From: Rheinheimera pacifica
GTDB taxonomy: Bacteria > Pseudomonadota > Gammaproteobacteria > Enterobacterales > Alteromonadaceae
DNA: 64,000 nucleotides
Reading direction: 5' to 3'
Assembly: GCF_024809855.1 (NCBI RefSeq)
Contig: NZ_JANUEM010000002.1
Span: 479,728-543,727, forward strand
The notes beneath the pieces are model-generated. The model saw only the letters and a program-made list of their open reading frames with translations. It was not told where the DNA came from and did no database searches. Shown here piece by piece: positions 26,660 to 36,375 of this stretch (the first letter of the stretch is position 1; each line of letters begins with the position of its first letter). The position numbers were made by a program, and so were the translations under genes.

Positions 26660-27598
26660 ATGCTTATCAATATTTATAACAAACTCCCCGCAGTAGTGCG
26701 GCACTGGCTTAGCATTTTAGGGGCGGCATTTCGGCATTGGCTGGGTAGCCAGGCGTTTATTTATGCCGCAGCACTGGCGTTTTTTACGGTGTTTTCTATT
26801 GCTCCTATTTTGGTGGTAGTGGTGGCGCTGGTTGGGCTGGTAATGGGCGAGAGGGCCGTGCAGGGCGAATTGTTTGCCCAGCTTGAGGAAACTCTGGGGG
26901 CTGATGTTGCAGGTATAGTGCAAACTGCCGTGGTAAATTCGCAGATTGACCAAAGTGGCATCCTGCCAGCATTAATTGGCATCCTGGCCACTATCGTCGG
27001 AGCAACTACCGTTTTTGCGCAAATGCAGCAGTCACTGAATCAGATCTGGGATGTAGCACCCCGCCCGAAACGGAATAACCTGTGGGTGTTTATGAAAAGC
27101 CGGTTATTGTCGCTAACTATTATTCTGGCTATTGGTTTTATTATGTTGGTGTCATTGCTGTTATCGGTGGCACTGCGCAGTGTTATGGCATTTGCTGAAG
27201 AGTGGTTACCCGTGCCGGGCTGGGCTATGGTGGGTATGGAGTTAGTGCTGTCGCTGCTGGTGATTACCTTACTGTTTGCTGCCATGTTTAAAATTCTGCC
27301 CGATGTACGGCTGTCCTGGGGAGATGTGCTGCTTGGGGCCTTTATCACCGCTATTTTGTTTACGGCTGGCCGGTCGCTTATCTCTATATATCTGGCCTAT
27401 ACCGCCACCGCATCGGCCTATGGCGCTGCCGGGTCTTTAGCATTACTGCTGCTGTGGGTGAATTATTCTTCCATGATTTTGCTGTTTGGCGCGGCCTTTA
27501 CACGGGCGCACCTGGAAGGCAGAGGCAAGCCTATCCGCCCCAAGAGTGTCGCCGTTTGTGTGCACCGGGAGTTAATTGAAGAGGCTCCGCCGCGCTAA
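26660..27598 (+). CDS. YihY/BrkB-family inner-membrane protein
   Basis: A 312-residue polytopic membrane protein. The N-terminal helix LGSQAFIYAAALAFFTVFSIAPILVVVVALVG and the motifs QMQQSLNQIWDV and TATASAYGAAGSLALLLLWVNYSSMILLFGAAFT are diagnostic of the YihY (formerly 'ribonuclease BN') family, with six helices. Members are thought to act in envelope transport; the old tRNase assignment is wrong. Not clearly in an operon; mtgA starts 104 bases after it. Confidence 0.92.
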   Translation: MLINIYNKLPAVVRHWLSILGAAFRHWLGSQAFIYAAALAFFTVFSIAPILVVVVALVGLVMGERAVQGELFAQLEETLGADVAGIVQTAVVNSQIDQSGILPALIGILATIVGATTVFAQMQQSLNQIWDVAPRPKRNNLWVFMKSRLLSLTIILAIGFIMLVSLLLSVALRSVMAFAEEWLPVPGWAMVGMELVLSLLVITLLFAAMFKILPDVRLSWGDVLLGAFITAILFTAGRSLISIYLAYTATASAYGAAGSLALLLLWVNYSSMILLFGAAFTRAHLEGRGKPIRPKSVAVCVHRELIEEAPPR

Positions 27599-27701
27599 GG
27601 CTGCGGCAGCAATTTTGCAGATTGGGCCATATTGGGTTTTAATGCTCAGTAACCTACACAGCAGCCTGTTGCAGGTAACAGGGCCTGATGAGAGAGAGTA
27701 A

Positions 27702-28391
27702 ATGGCACAGCGCGAACGCGGTTTTTTCGGTTGGATATGGTGTGTTATCTGGCGCTCGGTGCTGTTACTGCTGCTATTGTTACTGGCACTTTTACTGACG
27801 TTACGCTTTGTACCGCCGCCTACATCGGCCTTTATGCTGCAAAGCCCGTATCCGGTTAGCCAGCAATGGGTAAGCATTGATAAACTGCCGGCGCATGTGG
27901 CGCTGGCAGTAGTTGCTTCGGAAGATCAGCGTTTCCCTGAGCATTTTGGCGTAGATATGGCCGAGATAAAAAATGCCCTTGAACGCTTTGATGATGGCGG
28001 CGGCCTGCGTGGTGCCAGCACTATTAGCCAGCAAACGGCAAAAAACCTGTTGTTGTGGCCGGGGCGCAGTATGCTGCGTAAGGGCCTGGAAGCCACACTG
28101 GCACTAAGCCTGGAGGCCATTTGGGGCAAAAAGCGTATTCTGGAAGTGTACTTAAACATCGCCGAATTTGGTAAAGGCATTTACGGCGTAGAAGCCGCCA
28201 GCCAGCACTATTTTGGCAAACCAGCCAGCAGGCTAAGTGCTAACGAAGCCGCCCGGTTGGCTGTAATGCTGCCAGGCCCACGCAGCCGTGACCCACGCCA
28301 GTTAACCCCTTACCTGCGAGAACGTGTTGCCTGGGTTGAACGGCAAATGCGGCAATTGGGCGCGGGCTATTTAAAGCCGGTGCTTAATTAA
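27702..28391 (+). CDS. mtgA: Monofunctional peptidoglycan glycosyltransferase
   Basis: It polymerises lipid II into glycan strands at the periplasmic face of the inner membrane. One N-terminal membrane helix (about 15-35) is followed by a GT51 domain with the catalytic Glu73 in SEDQRF and the motifs RGASTISQQTAKNLLLW, RKGLEATLALSLE, KKRILEVYLNIAEFGKGIYGVEAASQHYFGK and LAVMLPGP. There is no transpeptidase domain. The length (229) is usual for MtgA. Confidence 0.96.
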   Translation: MAQRERGFFGWIWCVIWRSVLLLLLLLLALLLTLRFVPPPTSAFMLQSPYPVSQQWVSIDKLPAHVALAVVASEDQRFPEHFGVDMAEIKNALERFDDGGGLRGASTISQQTAKNLLLWPGRSMLRKGLEATLALSLEAIWGKKRILEVYLNIAEFGKGIYGVEAASQHYFGKPASRLSANEAARLAVMLPGPRSRDPRQLTPYLRERVAWVERQMRQLGAGYLKPVLN

Positions 28392-28470
28392 CAAAACAAA
28401 AAGAGTAGCAATACTTAAGTTGCCTTTTAAGTGGTAAGGCTAAAACCAGCTAAAAAAGGAATCAGGCCTG

Positions 28471-29700
28471 ATGCACATCTGCCAACTTAACACTCTCGCC
28501 ATAGCGGTATTACTGGCATTTAGCAGCCCCGCCAGCCTGGCAGAATCTGCCAGCACAGCAGGTAAAGAGTATCGCCATGCTAAAGAACCTATCGGCACGG
28601 TGCGCCAGCTGTACGATGGTAAACTGTATCCGGATATTCAGGTTAACACCTTTCGCAATATCGACCGACTGTTTCCTACCCGCACAGTTGCCCGTGGTAA
28701 AGCTGTAAGTGTATTGCCGCTAAGCAAGCAGCCATTGCAGGATTTTTCCTACAGCGTTGATGGCAAAATCTATGATTTATACGACGTGTTATCAATGAAC
28801 CGCGTCAGCGGCATGCTGATTATCCATCGCGGTGAAATAGTGTTCGAGCAATACCTGCTGGGTAATGATGAGCATAGCCGCTGGATGTCGATGTCGGTGG
28901 TTAAATCTATTACCGCAACCTTAATTGGCGCGGCAATACATGACGGCTATATCAACAGTATTGATGACCCTATCGTTAACTATCTGCCACGTTTTAAAGG
29001 TACCGCTTACGATGGTGTAACGGTTAAACACCTGCTGCAAATGAGTTCAGGCGTGGCCTGGAACGAAACCTACACAGATCCTGCATCAGACCGGCGGCGC
29101 ATGCTGGAGGCTCAAATAAGCCAGCAACCCGGTGCAATTTTGCAGCTGATGGCGTCGTTACCGCATGCGGCACAACCCGGCACAGTATGGAACTACAGTA
29201 CCGGCGAAACCCAGTTGGCTGGCGCGCTGGTGCGCTCCGCTACCGGTAAACCGGTGGCGCAGTATCTGTCAGAAAAAATCTGGTCGAAGTTGGGCATGCA
29301 GGCAGACGCCAACTGGTGGCTGGAGTCTGCAAATGGCCTGGAAATAGGCGGCAGTGGCTTGTCGGCAACCTTACGTGATTACGCCCGTTTGGGCTTATTT
29401 TTGCTAAATGATGGTGTTATTAACACAGCAAATGGCAGCGAGCGGGTATTGCCGTAAGGCTGGATGGCAACCGCTGGCAGCAGGCAGGTTATCGGCGGCG
29501 AAACCGTTGATTATGGCTATATGTTTTGGCCGATGCATGGCAGAAGTTATGCCGCTGAGGGCATTTTTGGCCAGTATCTGTTTATTGACCCGGATAAGCA
29601 GCTGGTGGTGGCAATGTGGAGTGCGCAGGCTAAACCGCTTAACCGTGCCGGATTAAATGAATACACCTTCTTGCAGGCACTTTCTGATCATTTTAAATAG
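28471..29700 (+). pseudogene. Serine beta-lactamase-family hydrolase split by one in-frame stop
   Basis: Reading straight through gives 409 codons, with a single TAA at 29455-29457. The first part has a signal peptide (about 1-24), the SxxK motif (Ser142-Val-Val-Lys145) and the YxxxG tyrosine (Tyr242). The part after the stop (GWMATAGSRQVIGGETVDYGY and a C-terminal domain with AAEGIFGQYLF) is in the same frame and belongs to the class C/EstB family C-terminus. The stop falls where relatives usually have Glu or Gln before GW. Either a recent nonsense mutation or a sequencing error; the truncated protein would lack the third active-site motif. Confidence 0.85.
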
Positions 29701-29739
29701 GCTGGGTTTGTACTTGCTGAAACAGAGCAGGCCACTATA

Positions 29740-29760
29740 CTTTTTGTTTTGAACAAAAAG
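29740..29760. terminator. 9-bp perfect hairpin just upstream of ligE
   Basis: CTTTTTGTT (29740-29748) and AACAAAAAG (29752-29760) form a perfect stem with a three-base loop, ending 10 bases before the ligE start codon. It may end transcription of the hydrolase gene upstream, or mask the weak ribosome-binding region of ligE. AT-rich, so the fold is modest. Confidence 0.45.
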
Positions 29761-29770
29761 ATATTAAATA

Positions 29771-30613
29771 ATGATTAAAACGTTAAATATTTTGTTGTTT
29801 ATCTGCTGTTTTCATTTCTGCTTTCATTTGGCCGCAGCCACCAAGCCCGACTTGCTACTGGCTGAAGTGTATAACGGCAATATCAACGTACAGCAATACT
29901 GGGTGAGCGAAAAGCTTGATGGTGTGCGCGCTTACTGGGATGGTAAACAGTTAATTTCACGTGGTGGTAATGTTATTGCGGCACCAGAGTGGTTTGTGGC
30001 AGATTTTCCGGCACAAAAGTTAGATGGTGAACTGTGGTTGAGCCGCAATAAGTTTGCCGATACGTTAAGCATTGTCAGTAAGCTTCAGCCAATAGATAGC
30101 GAGTGGCAGCAAATCCGCTATTACATTTTTGAGCTGCCCGATGCTGCGGGTACTTTTACTGAGCGCGTTGAAGCTATGCAGCATCTGGTTTTGCAACACA
30201 ACAGCCCTTATTTAATGCTGGTAGCGCAGTTTCGTATTGCAGATCATACTGCGCTGCAGGCCAAGCTTAGCGAGCTGGAAAATAAAGGCGCCGAGGGGTT
30301 AATGCTGCACCAGCAGGATGCCTTATATAAAACCGGCCGCAGCAGCGATTTGCTTAAACTAAAAAGCTATCAGGATACGGAAGCCGAGGTTATTGGCTAC
30401 CGGCCGGGTAAAGGCAAGTATAAGGGTATGGTAGGGGCGCTAATTGTTAAAACGGCGCAAGGTAAAGAGTTTGCCATTGGCAGCGGTTTAACCGATGCAC
30501 TGCGCCAGGCGCCGCCAGAAATTGGCAGCATAATTACCTATCGTTACAACGGTTACACCAATAATGGCATTCCGCGCTTTGCCCGGTTTTTAAGGGCGCG
30601 GCAAGATTTTTAG
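29771..30613 (+). CDS. ligE: Periplasmic ATP-dependent DNA ligase (LigE type)
   Basis: Seals nicked DNA using ATP, here outside the cytoplasm. A signal peptide (1-23) precedes a minimal ligase: the adenylated Lys48 in SEKLDGVRAYWDG (motif I), KLDGELWL (motif III), GAEGLMLHQ (motif IV), DLLKLKSY (motif V), then an OB-fold domain ending RFLRARQDF. 280 residues is typical of LigE, known from Haemophilus, Neisseria and Psychromonas, where it is linked to extracellular DNA or competence. No strong ribosome-binding site is seen, and a hairpin lies directly upstream. Confidence 0.95.
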   Translation: MIKTLNILLFICCFHFCFHLAAATKPDLLLAEVYNGNINVQQYWVSEKLDGVRAYWDGKQLISRGGNVIAAPEWFVADFPAQKLDGELWLSRNKFADTLSIVSKLQPIDSEWQQIRYYIFELPDAAGTFTERVEAMQHLVLQHNSPYLMLVAQFRIADHTALQAKLSELENKGAEGLMLHQQDALYKTGRSSDLLKLKSYQDTEAEVIGYRPGKGKYKGMVGALIVKTAQGKEFAIGSGLTDALRQAPPEIGSIITYRYNGYTNNGIPRFARFLRARQDF

Positions 30614-30832
30614 TAAGCTGGCGGGTGGTAACGTTGCTGATGCCTGTTGCTTTTAATTTAACTGCATCAGCATGATATGGCGGTTTTATTCTATTGCCAA
30701 AAAACAATTTTTATTTTGGTTTGGGGCCAGGTAAAAATAATATCATTTTTTTCTCCATTCAATATCACACCGAATTTTATCTTCTGGCTTAGATTCTACT
30801 TACTTGGCATATAACGCAATGTGCCGGGATCT

Positions 30833-30864
30833 CAACAGTTTATATTTGCGATGCAAAACTGTTG
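30833..30864. other. Inverted repeat in the leader of the monohaem protein gene
   Basis: CAACAGTTT (30833-30841) and AAACTGTTG (30856-30864) form a 9-bp perfect inverted repeat with a 14-base spacer, 30 bases before the start codon at 30894. It could be an operator or an mRNA hairpin. The rest of the gap from 30614 shows no gene, only AT-rich sequence. Confidence 0.4.
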
Positions 30865-30893
30865 CCTCAGGAAACTGTAGACGGAGCCTTAGT

Positions 30894-32690
30894 ATGAAAC
30901 TGATAACCCTTACCGCAAGCTGTTTTTTATGTGCTTTACCACTGCTGGCTGATGATACTGCACCCACTTCAATTGATTATGCCATGTACTTTCAATCATC
31001 AATTAAAGATGCTGAATACTGTTCAATGAAACTGGTGTCGGGCCAGTTGCAGGCAGTTAATAAATATAATGGCAAGCTGATAAGTAACCCGGCGATGACT
31101 TGCCCGGATATGTTTTCGTGGAAGTTGTTTGCCGAAGTGATAACCGACAAGTTCTGGTCGCACTGGGCAGATGAACAGCAAAACTGGCCGGCTGAGCCTT
31201 ATCCGCTATGCCAGGCAGGGCAAAAGCCCGGTGCTGGTGTGCAATGCTGTTTACCCGGTGATAAAAACAATAACACGGAACATTGCCCGGTGTTTCCGGG
31301 GGAGCAGTTTAAATCGCAGCTGACCACGCTGGCAAAAGCCAAACCGGAAAATGCTGAAGCACAAGCCAGAAGCAACGCATTAAAACGCCACACCCGTTTA
31401 CCATTTCACAGCCAGTTAAACCCGCTGACTAAAGTAAGCTCAGAGGCCATGTTAAAGGCTGCGCAATCGGGCAATGTCGAGGTAGCGTCGTGCAGTGCCG
31501 TGCCGGTAAATGGCAAAACAGAAAATATGATACCGGCGATATATCAGGCCTTTAACCCGGCTTCTGCCGAAAGTGTTGGCCGGGTGATCCGGCAAACCAA
31601 TGCTGAGCTGACAGTACGTAATCAAACATTCCATGACTACCTGTTCCGCAATAACCTGTACAACGCCAATGGTGCTTTAGATGTGTTTTTTGCCAGCCAG
31701 ACCAATATGCTGCAAGACGCACCATATCGCAAAGCCAACCGTTCAGCGCAAGCCGGGCAGGCATCACAGCTGGTGAAAATAGATCTGCCACCGGATGCAG
31801 TAATGATCAAAAGTAACTGGCTGTATCAGGGCCTGGCGGCGCAATTGGGTATGAATGCCGAAGCCAGCGCTTATGTCAGTAAATACCTTGCCACCCAGAT
31901 AGACCTAAACGCACTGGGCTTGTCTGCTGAAACCGGGGCAAGCTGCAACCTGGAAGGCATTCATTATCTGGTGGCATTTCATATTTCATCAAAGGATATC
32001 CCCAACTGGGTGTGGACAACCTTTGAGCATATCGCCTTGCCCGGCCGCTGTGATGTAACAGGCTGCAACGATGCTTATGGCTATAACAGTGCCGACCAGC
32101 GGCCAGCCAATACCGCAGCTAACTATGTGGTGCCCAACCAGCATTCAGATAAGCTTAACCAGAGCAGCATAGTATTTAACCCGGATGCCGGTTACCCGAC
32201 TGAAAGTATCCGGCAGGAATGGCAGCAACTGCTTAGCGCAATGAATATTGGTACCGGCAGCAGTAATAACCCGTTTGAGCCCACTGCTGCACATAAAGCC
32301 TGGTTGAACTACCGTTTGAAAGGCTCACAGGTTGAGTTTGTTAATGCTATCGGGCAGCCGACATTTTTGGGTAATTCAGTCACTGAGGCAGGTTTTATGG
32401 ATGGCTCAAGCTGTATTGGTTGCCATGCACGGGCGGGGGTAGCGGCTTTAGGCACCAAGCAGGGCGAAAAATTAAACCCGGCCACCAGTTTTAAACACTT
32501 TTTAGCTTTATCAGTGTTTGAAACCAGCCTGTCTGACTTTGGCTATTTCCGCAGCCATAACGGCACGCCCAACCCGGCCTGGTATTACCGCGACAATAAC
32601 TCATCACCCCAAATGGAGGTGATGCAGGCTGACTTTATCTGGGGCTTTTTAAATGCCCAACCGCTTGTGACATCAGACAGCGCGAAGTAA
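30894..32690 (+). CDS. Exported monohaem cytochrome-like protein
   Basis: A 598-residue periplasmic protein with a signal peptide (MKLITLTASCFLCALPLLA). A single c-type haem motif, CIGCH, is at residues 507-511. The upstream part has several Cys (CQAGQKPGAGVQCCLPGDKNNNTEHC) that may form disulphides. Mature-part motifs such as NWVWTTFEHIALPGRCDVTGCNDAYGYN recall uncharacterised cytochrome c family proteins in alteromonads; the redox partner is unknown. ATG 30894, with GGAG seven bases upstream, is preferred to an earlier in-frame start that would spoil the signal peptide. Confidence 0.8.
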   Translation: MKLITLTASCFLCALPLLADDTAPTSIDYAMYFQSSIKDAEYCSMKLVSGQLQAVNKYNGKLISNPAMTCPDMFSWKLFAEVITDKFWSHWADEQQNWPAEPYPLCQAGQKPGAGVQCCLPGDKNNNTEHCPVFPGEQFKSQLTTLAKAKPENAEAQARSNALKRHTRLPFHSQLNPLTKVSSEAMLKAAQSGNVEVASCSAVPVNGKTENMIPAIYQAFNPASAESVGRVIRQTNAELTVRNQTFHDYLFRNNLYNANGALDVFFASQTNMLQDAPYRKANRSAQAGQASQLVKIDLPPDAVMIKSNWLYQGLAAQLGMNAEASAYVSKYLATQIDLNALGLSAETGASCNLEGIHYLVAFHISSKDIPNWVWTTFEHIALPGRCDVTGCNDAYGYNSADQRPANTAANYVVPNQHSDKLNQSSIVFNPDAGYPTESIRQEWQQLLSAMNIGTGSSNNPFEPTAAHKAWLNYRLKGSQVEFVNAIGQPTFLGNSVTEAGFMDGSSCIGCHARAGVAALGTKQGEKLNPATSFKHFLALSVFETSLSDFGYFRSHNGTPNPAWYYRDNNSSPQMEVMQADFIWGFLNAQPLVTSDSAK

Positions 32691-32697
32691 GTTACAC

Positions 32698-32731
32698 AGC
32701 TGCATTTATGGCCTGAGCGGTAAATGCAGCT
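32698..32731. terminator. 11-bp perfect stem after the cytochrome-like gene
   Basis: AGCTGCATTTA (32698-32708) and TAAATGCAGCT (32721-32731) are perfectly complementary with a 12-base loop, eight bases after the stop. No clear T-tract follows, so termination may be partial or Rho-linked. Confidence 0.5.
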
Positions 32732-32867
32732 TAACCAGCAAACGGCAACATGCCCTAACAACAGCACAAGATAAACTTTTTTGCCATATATCAGCATAAC
32801 TTGAACTAACAAAACAGAAACAGCCAGGCGTATAATCAGGCTTCGTGTTACCTTTTAGGAAGTACAA

Positions 32868-33506
32868 ATGTCGGACGTGATCAGTAATTTAAACTGGCGC
32901 TATGCCACCAAAAAATACAACCCGGGCAAGGTTGTTACGCAAGATAAAGTGGACTTAATTCTGGAAGCCATCCGGTTAACAGCTACATCCAGCGGTTTGC
33001 AGCCGTATGAAGTGCTGGTGGTAACCAACCCGGCACTGCGTGAGCAAATTAAACCGCATGCCTGGAACCAAAGCCAGATCACTGACAGTTCACACTTACT
33101 GGTGTTTGCCGCCTGGGACAATTACACCGCAGAGCGTATTAACCAGATGTTTGATTTAACCAACGAAATTCGTGGTTTTAAAAACGAAGGCTGGGAAAAC
33201 TACCGCGCAATGCTGCTGAATACCTATCCGCAGCGTGATGCGGAAACCAATTTCCAGCATGCTGCCCGTCAGGCTTACATTGGTTTGGGTTCAGCATTGA
33301 TTGCCGCAGCAGAGCTGAAAGTAGACAGCACTCCAATTGAAGGCTTTGACCCGGCTAAAGTAGATGAAATACTTAACCTTAAGCAAAAAGGTTTACGTTC
33401 GGTAGTGTTAATGCCGCTGGGCTATCGCGCAGATGAAGGCGACTGGTTGGTTAATCTGACTAAAGTACGCCGTAGCCGCGAGCAGTTTATTACTGAAGTA
33501 AACTAA
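32868..33506 (+). CDS. NAD(P)H-dependent nitroreductase-family oxidoreductase
   Basis: A cytoplasmic flavin enzyme of 212 residues in the NfsB/FRase-I-like group. The N-terminal FMN-binding stretch RYATKKYNPGKVV, the motif LTATSSGLQPYEVLVV and the C-terminal LPLGYRADEGDWL-like ending (here LMPLGYRADEGDW) are characteristic. AGGA sits 8 bases before the ATG. A strong intrinsic terminator follows at 33515. Likely substrates are quinones or nitroaromatics, which cannot be told apart from sequence. Confidence 0.92.
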   Translation: MSDVISNLNWRYATKKYNPGKVVTQDKVDLILEAIRLTATSSGLQPYEVLVVTNPALREQIKPHAWNQSQITDSSHLLVFAAWDNYTAERINQMFDLTNEIRGFKNEGWENYRAMLLNTYPQRDAETNFQHAARQAYIGLGSALIAAAELKVDSTPIEGFDPAKVDEILNLKQKGLRSVVLMPLGYRADEGDWLVNLTKVRRSREQFITEVN

Positions 33507-33514
33507 CACCCTGT

Positions 33515-33553
33515 AAAAGGCGCCAAGCAGTATTGTACCTGCTGGCGCCTTTT
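33515..33553 (+). terminator. Strong intrinsic terminator after the nitroreductase
   Basis: AAAAGGCGCCAAGCAG (33515-33530) pairs with CTGCTGGCGCCTTTT (33539-33553) with one bulged A and an 8-base loop. The T-run on the right arm and A-run on the left arm suggest it works in both directions, also serving the convergent DMT gene. Confidence 0.85.
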
Positions 33554-33576
33554 AAACTGGGAAATGATGAGTGTTA

Positions 33577-34497
33577 TTAGCCAACAGCTTGTGGCTGGCG
33601 GCGGGCTATCAGTAGTGCCTTAATTCTGGCATAGGGCGTAAGTACAATGGCATTACCCAGCAGCACCAGCGCAAAGCCGCTAAAGGTGTAGCCTGTCCAG
33701 TGAAAATCCTCAAACAATGTACTTAGCACCACGGCAACCAGCGGAAATAACACTATGGTGTAGCTGGCTTTTTCCGGGCCTATTTGTTTAAGCAGGGCAA
33801 AGTAACTGGCAAAGGCGATTACCGAGCCAAACACTGCCAGATATAGCAGTGAGGCAATGTAGGCAGGTTCAGTACTAAAGTTAAAACTGTGGCCCTTAAA
33901 CAGTGCTGCGGCCAGCAATATCAGGCTGCCATACAGCATGCCCCAGGCATTTACCTGCATAATCGGCATATTTTCCCGCGAGTTACGTACACTGACCATA
34001 TTACCGAATGAGGCCGACAGCGCGCCGGACAAAATCAGCAGCAGGCCCAGCAGACTGGCATTGGTTAAATCGATACCGTCCAGATCGGGCCAGAACAGTA
34101 CCACTATACCGGCAATGCCGAGCAGGGCACCAAAATAGATACGTTTTGCCACCGGTTTGCCAAAAAACAGCCGGGTGTTAATAATATTCATCAGCAGCAT
34201 GGTGGTAAAGGCTATGGCCGTCATGGCTGAGCTAAGGTATTGCTGCGCCTGATAAATAAACAAAAAATTCAGTGCAAAGTTCAGGCTGGCCAGCAGAAAA
34301 ATAAAACCATGCTGGCGCAACGTAAAGTGCATATTAAGTTTACGGTAGCCGCAATAAAGCCACATTAATGCAGCAGCAATGGTAAAACGGTACAGTAATG
34401 ATACTTCAATCGCCACTTCACCCAGCTGAAATTCAATAGCAAACCAGGTAGAGCCCCAAATCAGTACAGTAACCAGATACAGCAGGATATTTTGCAT
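33577..34497 (-). CDS. DMT-family (EamA) transporter
   Basis: An inner-membrane protein with ten helices in two EamA repeats; the first begins LVTVLIWGSTWFAIEFQLG and the second has SASFGNMVSVRN and LKQIGPEKASYTIVLFPLVAVVLS, both typical. 306 residues from ATG 34497; an in-frame TTG seven codons earlier is possible, but neither has a good ribosome-binding site. The family exports amino acids and other metabolites; the substrate is unknown. Confidence 0.9.
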   Translation of the reverse strand: MQNILLYLVTVLIWGSTWFAIEFQLGEVAIEVSLLYRFTIAAALMWLYCGYRKLNMHFTLRQHGFIFLLASLNFALNFLFIYQAQQYLSSAMTAIAFTTMLLMNIINTRLFFGKPVAKRIYFGALLGIAGIVVLFWPDLDGIDLTNASLLGLLLILSGALSASFGNMVSVRNSRENMPIMQVNAWGMLYGSLILLAAALFKGHSFNFSTEPAYIASLLYLAVFGSVIAFASYFALLKQIGPEKASYTIVLFPLVAVVLSTLFEDFHWTGYTFSGFALVLLGNAIVLTPYARIKALLIARRQPQAVG

Positions 34498-34583
34498 AAA
34501 GGTGCCACTGCGCAGCAAGAAAGGTGCTTATGATAAGGCCTTTTTAAATTTCTGGCAGTGGCTGGTGCAACTATATTTTTGCG

Positions 34584-35345
34584 CTATAAAAACATACCGC
34601 CAGAGGCTTCTATACGCTGGGCATTAATCCATCCGGCCTGATCAGAAAGTAGCAAGCTGACAACACCGCCAATGTCATCCGCCTGTCCGACACGGCCCAG
34701 AGCAGTCTGGCTGGCCAGATACTGGTTAACGCTGTCATTATCACGCACTGTACCGCCGCCAAAGTCTGTGGCTATTGCACCCGGCGCTAATATATTTACA
34801 CGTATCCCACGCGCGCCAAGTTCTTTTGCCCAGTAGCGGGTAAGGGTTTCCATAGCGCTTTTCATGGCCGCATAAGCGGCATAGCCTGGCACCGCGAAGC
34901 GGGTTAAACCAGTAGAGACATTTAAAATGCGGCCTTGATCGGCGAGCAGCGGTAGTAGGTGCTGGGTCAGAAAGAATGGCCCTTTAACATGCACTTTCAT
35001 TAATAGATCAAACTGCAGTTCAGTGGTTTCGGTAAAGGGGGCGTTAATACCAATACCAGCATTATTCAGCAGATAATTAAAGCTGTTGCAGCCCCATATT
35101 TGTTTTAACTGTTGCTGTACCGTGCTGGCAAAAGTAGCAAAACTGCTGCTGTCACTTACATCCAAAGGTAAAGCAATCGCTTTGCGGCCCAGTTTAGTGA
35201 TCTCGCTTACTACTGCTTGTGCCGCTGCGGCATTTTGCTGGTAAGTAATAATGATATCAATGCCTTGCAGGGCCAGTGCCAGGGCGGCATTTCTGCCTAA
35301 ACCACGGCTACCGCCGGTAATCAGGGCAATGTGAGTTGTTGTCAT
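34584..35345 (-). CDS. Short-chain dehydrogenase/reductase
   Basis: A cytoplasmic NAD(P)-dependent oxidoreductase of 253 residues. The cofactor motif TGGSRGLG is at 10-17; NNAG, the catalytic Ser in NVSTG, and the YAAMK (YxxxK) pair follow, and the C-terminal GWINAQRIEASGGMFL matches the FabG-like classical group. ATG 35345 has GGAG six bases ahead; the frame is open for another 44 codons, but without a supporting site. It is divergent from a LysR regulator, which probably controls it. Confidence 0.92.
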   Translation of the reverse strand: MTTTHIALITGGSRGLGRNAALALALQGIDIIITYQQNAAAAQAVVSEITKLGRKAIALPLDVSDSSSFATFASTVQQQLKQIWGCNSFNYLLNNAGIGINAPFTETTELQFDLLMKVHVKGPFFLTQHLLPLLADQGRILNVSTGLTRFAVPGYAAYAAMKSAMETLTRYWAKELGARGIRVNILAPGAIATDFGGGTVRDNDSVNQYLASQTALGRVGQADDIGGVVSLLLSDQAGWINAQRIEASGGMFL

Positions 35346-35455
35346 ATGATGCTCCGCTTTCAGGTGATGGTTAACACGAAATAGTTTATTGGTTGTTAGA
35401 TGGGCAATAAACATGCTAAAAGTGGTAGAACTGTTTGCTATTAGTGGACAATGAT

Positions 35456-36367
35456 ATGCAGGATAAACTACAAGCACTGCAAATATTTATCCGGGTGGTG
35501 CAGCTTGGCAGTTTCACCAGGGCAGGAGCCAGCCTGGGGTTATCTAAAACCCATGTCTCTAATGTGGTGCAACAGTTAGAGCAGCACTTAAATTGTCGTT
35601 TATTGCACCGTACTACCCGCAGTGTCAGCCTGACACCGGATGGTCAGTTATGTTATGACCGCAGCTTATTGCTGTTGGATGAATACCATGAACTGGAAAG
35701 CTTGTTTCAGCAGCAAACGCAGCAGATAAGTGGTGTATTACGGTTGGATATGTCTACTGGTATAACGCGCTATGTGCTGATGCCAAACCTGCCTGATTTT
35801 CTGCAGCAATATCCGAATATTAAACTTGAGCTAAGCAGTACTGATCGTAAAGTGGATCTGGTTGCTGAAGGCTTTGACTGTGTGATCCGTGTTGGCAGTG
35901 TCGGCGATGAAGGATTGGTAGCACGCCGGTTGGCGGAGCTACCAATGCGCAATCTGGCCAGCCCGGCTTATATCGCTCGTTTTGGTATGCCACAAACACT
36001 GGCAGATTTAAGCCAGCACCAATTGGTGCACTATGTCAGTGTATTGGGCCAACACAACAGTGTGCTTGAATATACAGAACACGGACTGCATAAAACACTT
36101 GCGATGAAAGGCGTGGTAACGGTAAACAATGCCGATGCCTACAAAGCTGCCTGCCTGGCCGGGTTGGGTATTATACAGGCGCCGGTAATCGGCGTGACAG
36201 AACATCTGAATGACGGCACTTTGTTGGATATTCTCTCGCAGCATCGCTGTGCACCGATGCCAGTATGGCTGTTGTATCCACACCGGCGGCATATCAGCCG
36301 GCGATTACAGGTATTTATGTCTTGGTTTGAACAGCAATTACAGCATTATCTGCAACCTTATTCTTAG
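35456..36367 (+). CDS. LysR-family transcriptional regulator
   Basis: A DNA-binding protein of 303 residues. The N-terminal winged helix (LQIFIRVVQLGSFTRAGASLGLSKTHVSNVVQQLEQHLNCRLLHRTTRSVSLT) is a standard LysR domain, of the CrgA/DsdC-like group that often acts as repressor of divergent reductases. The rest is the two-lobe effector domain. ATG 35456 is chosen over earlier in-frame starts. It lies back to back with the SDR gene across a 110-bp gap, the usual arrangement for regulator and target. Confidence 0.9.
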   Translation: MQDKLQALQIFIRVVQLGSFTRAGASLGLSKTHVSNVVQQLEQHLNCRLLHRTTRSVSLTPDGQLCYDRSLLLLDEYHELESLFQQQTQQISGVLRLDMSTGITRYVLMPNLPDFLQQYPNIKLELSSTDRKVDLVAEGFDCVIRVGSVGDEGLVARRLAELPMRNLASPAYIARFGMPQTLADLSQHQLVHYVSVLGQHNSVLEYTEHGLHKTLAMKGVVTVNNADAYKAACLAGLGIIQAPVIGVTEHLNDGTLLDILSQHRCAPMPVWLLYPHRRHISRRLQVFMSWFEQQLQHYLQPYS

Positions 36368-36375
36368 CAAGACAA

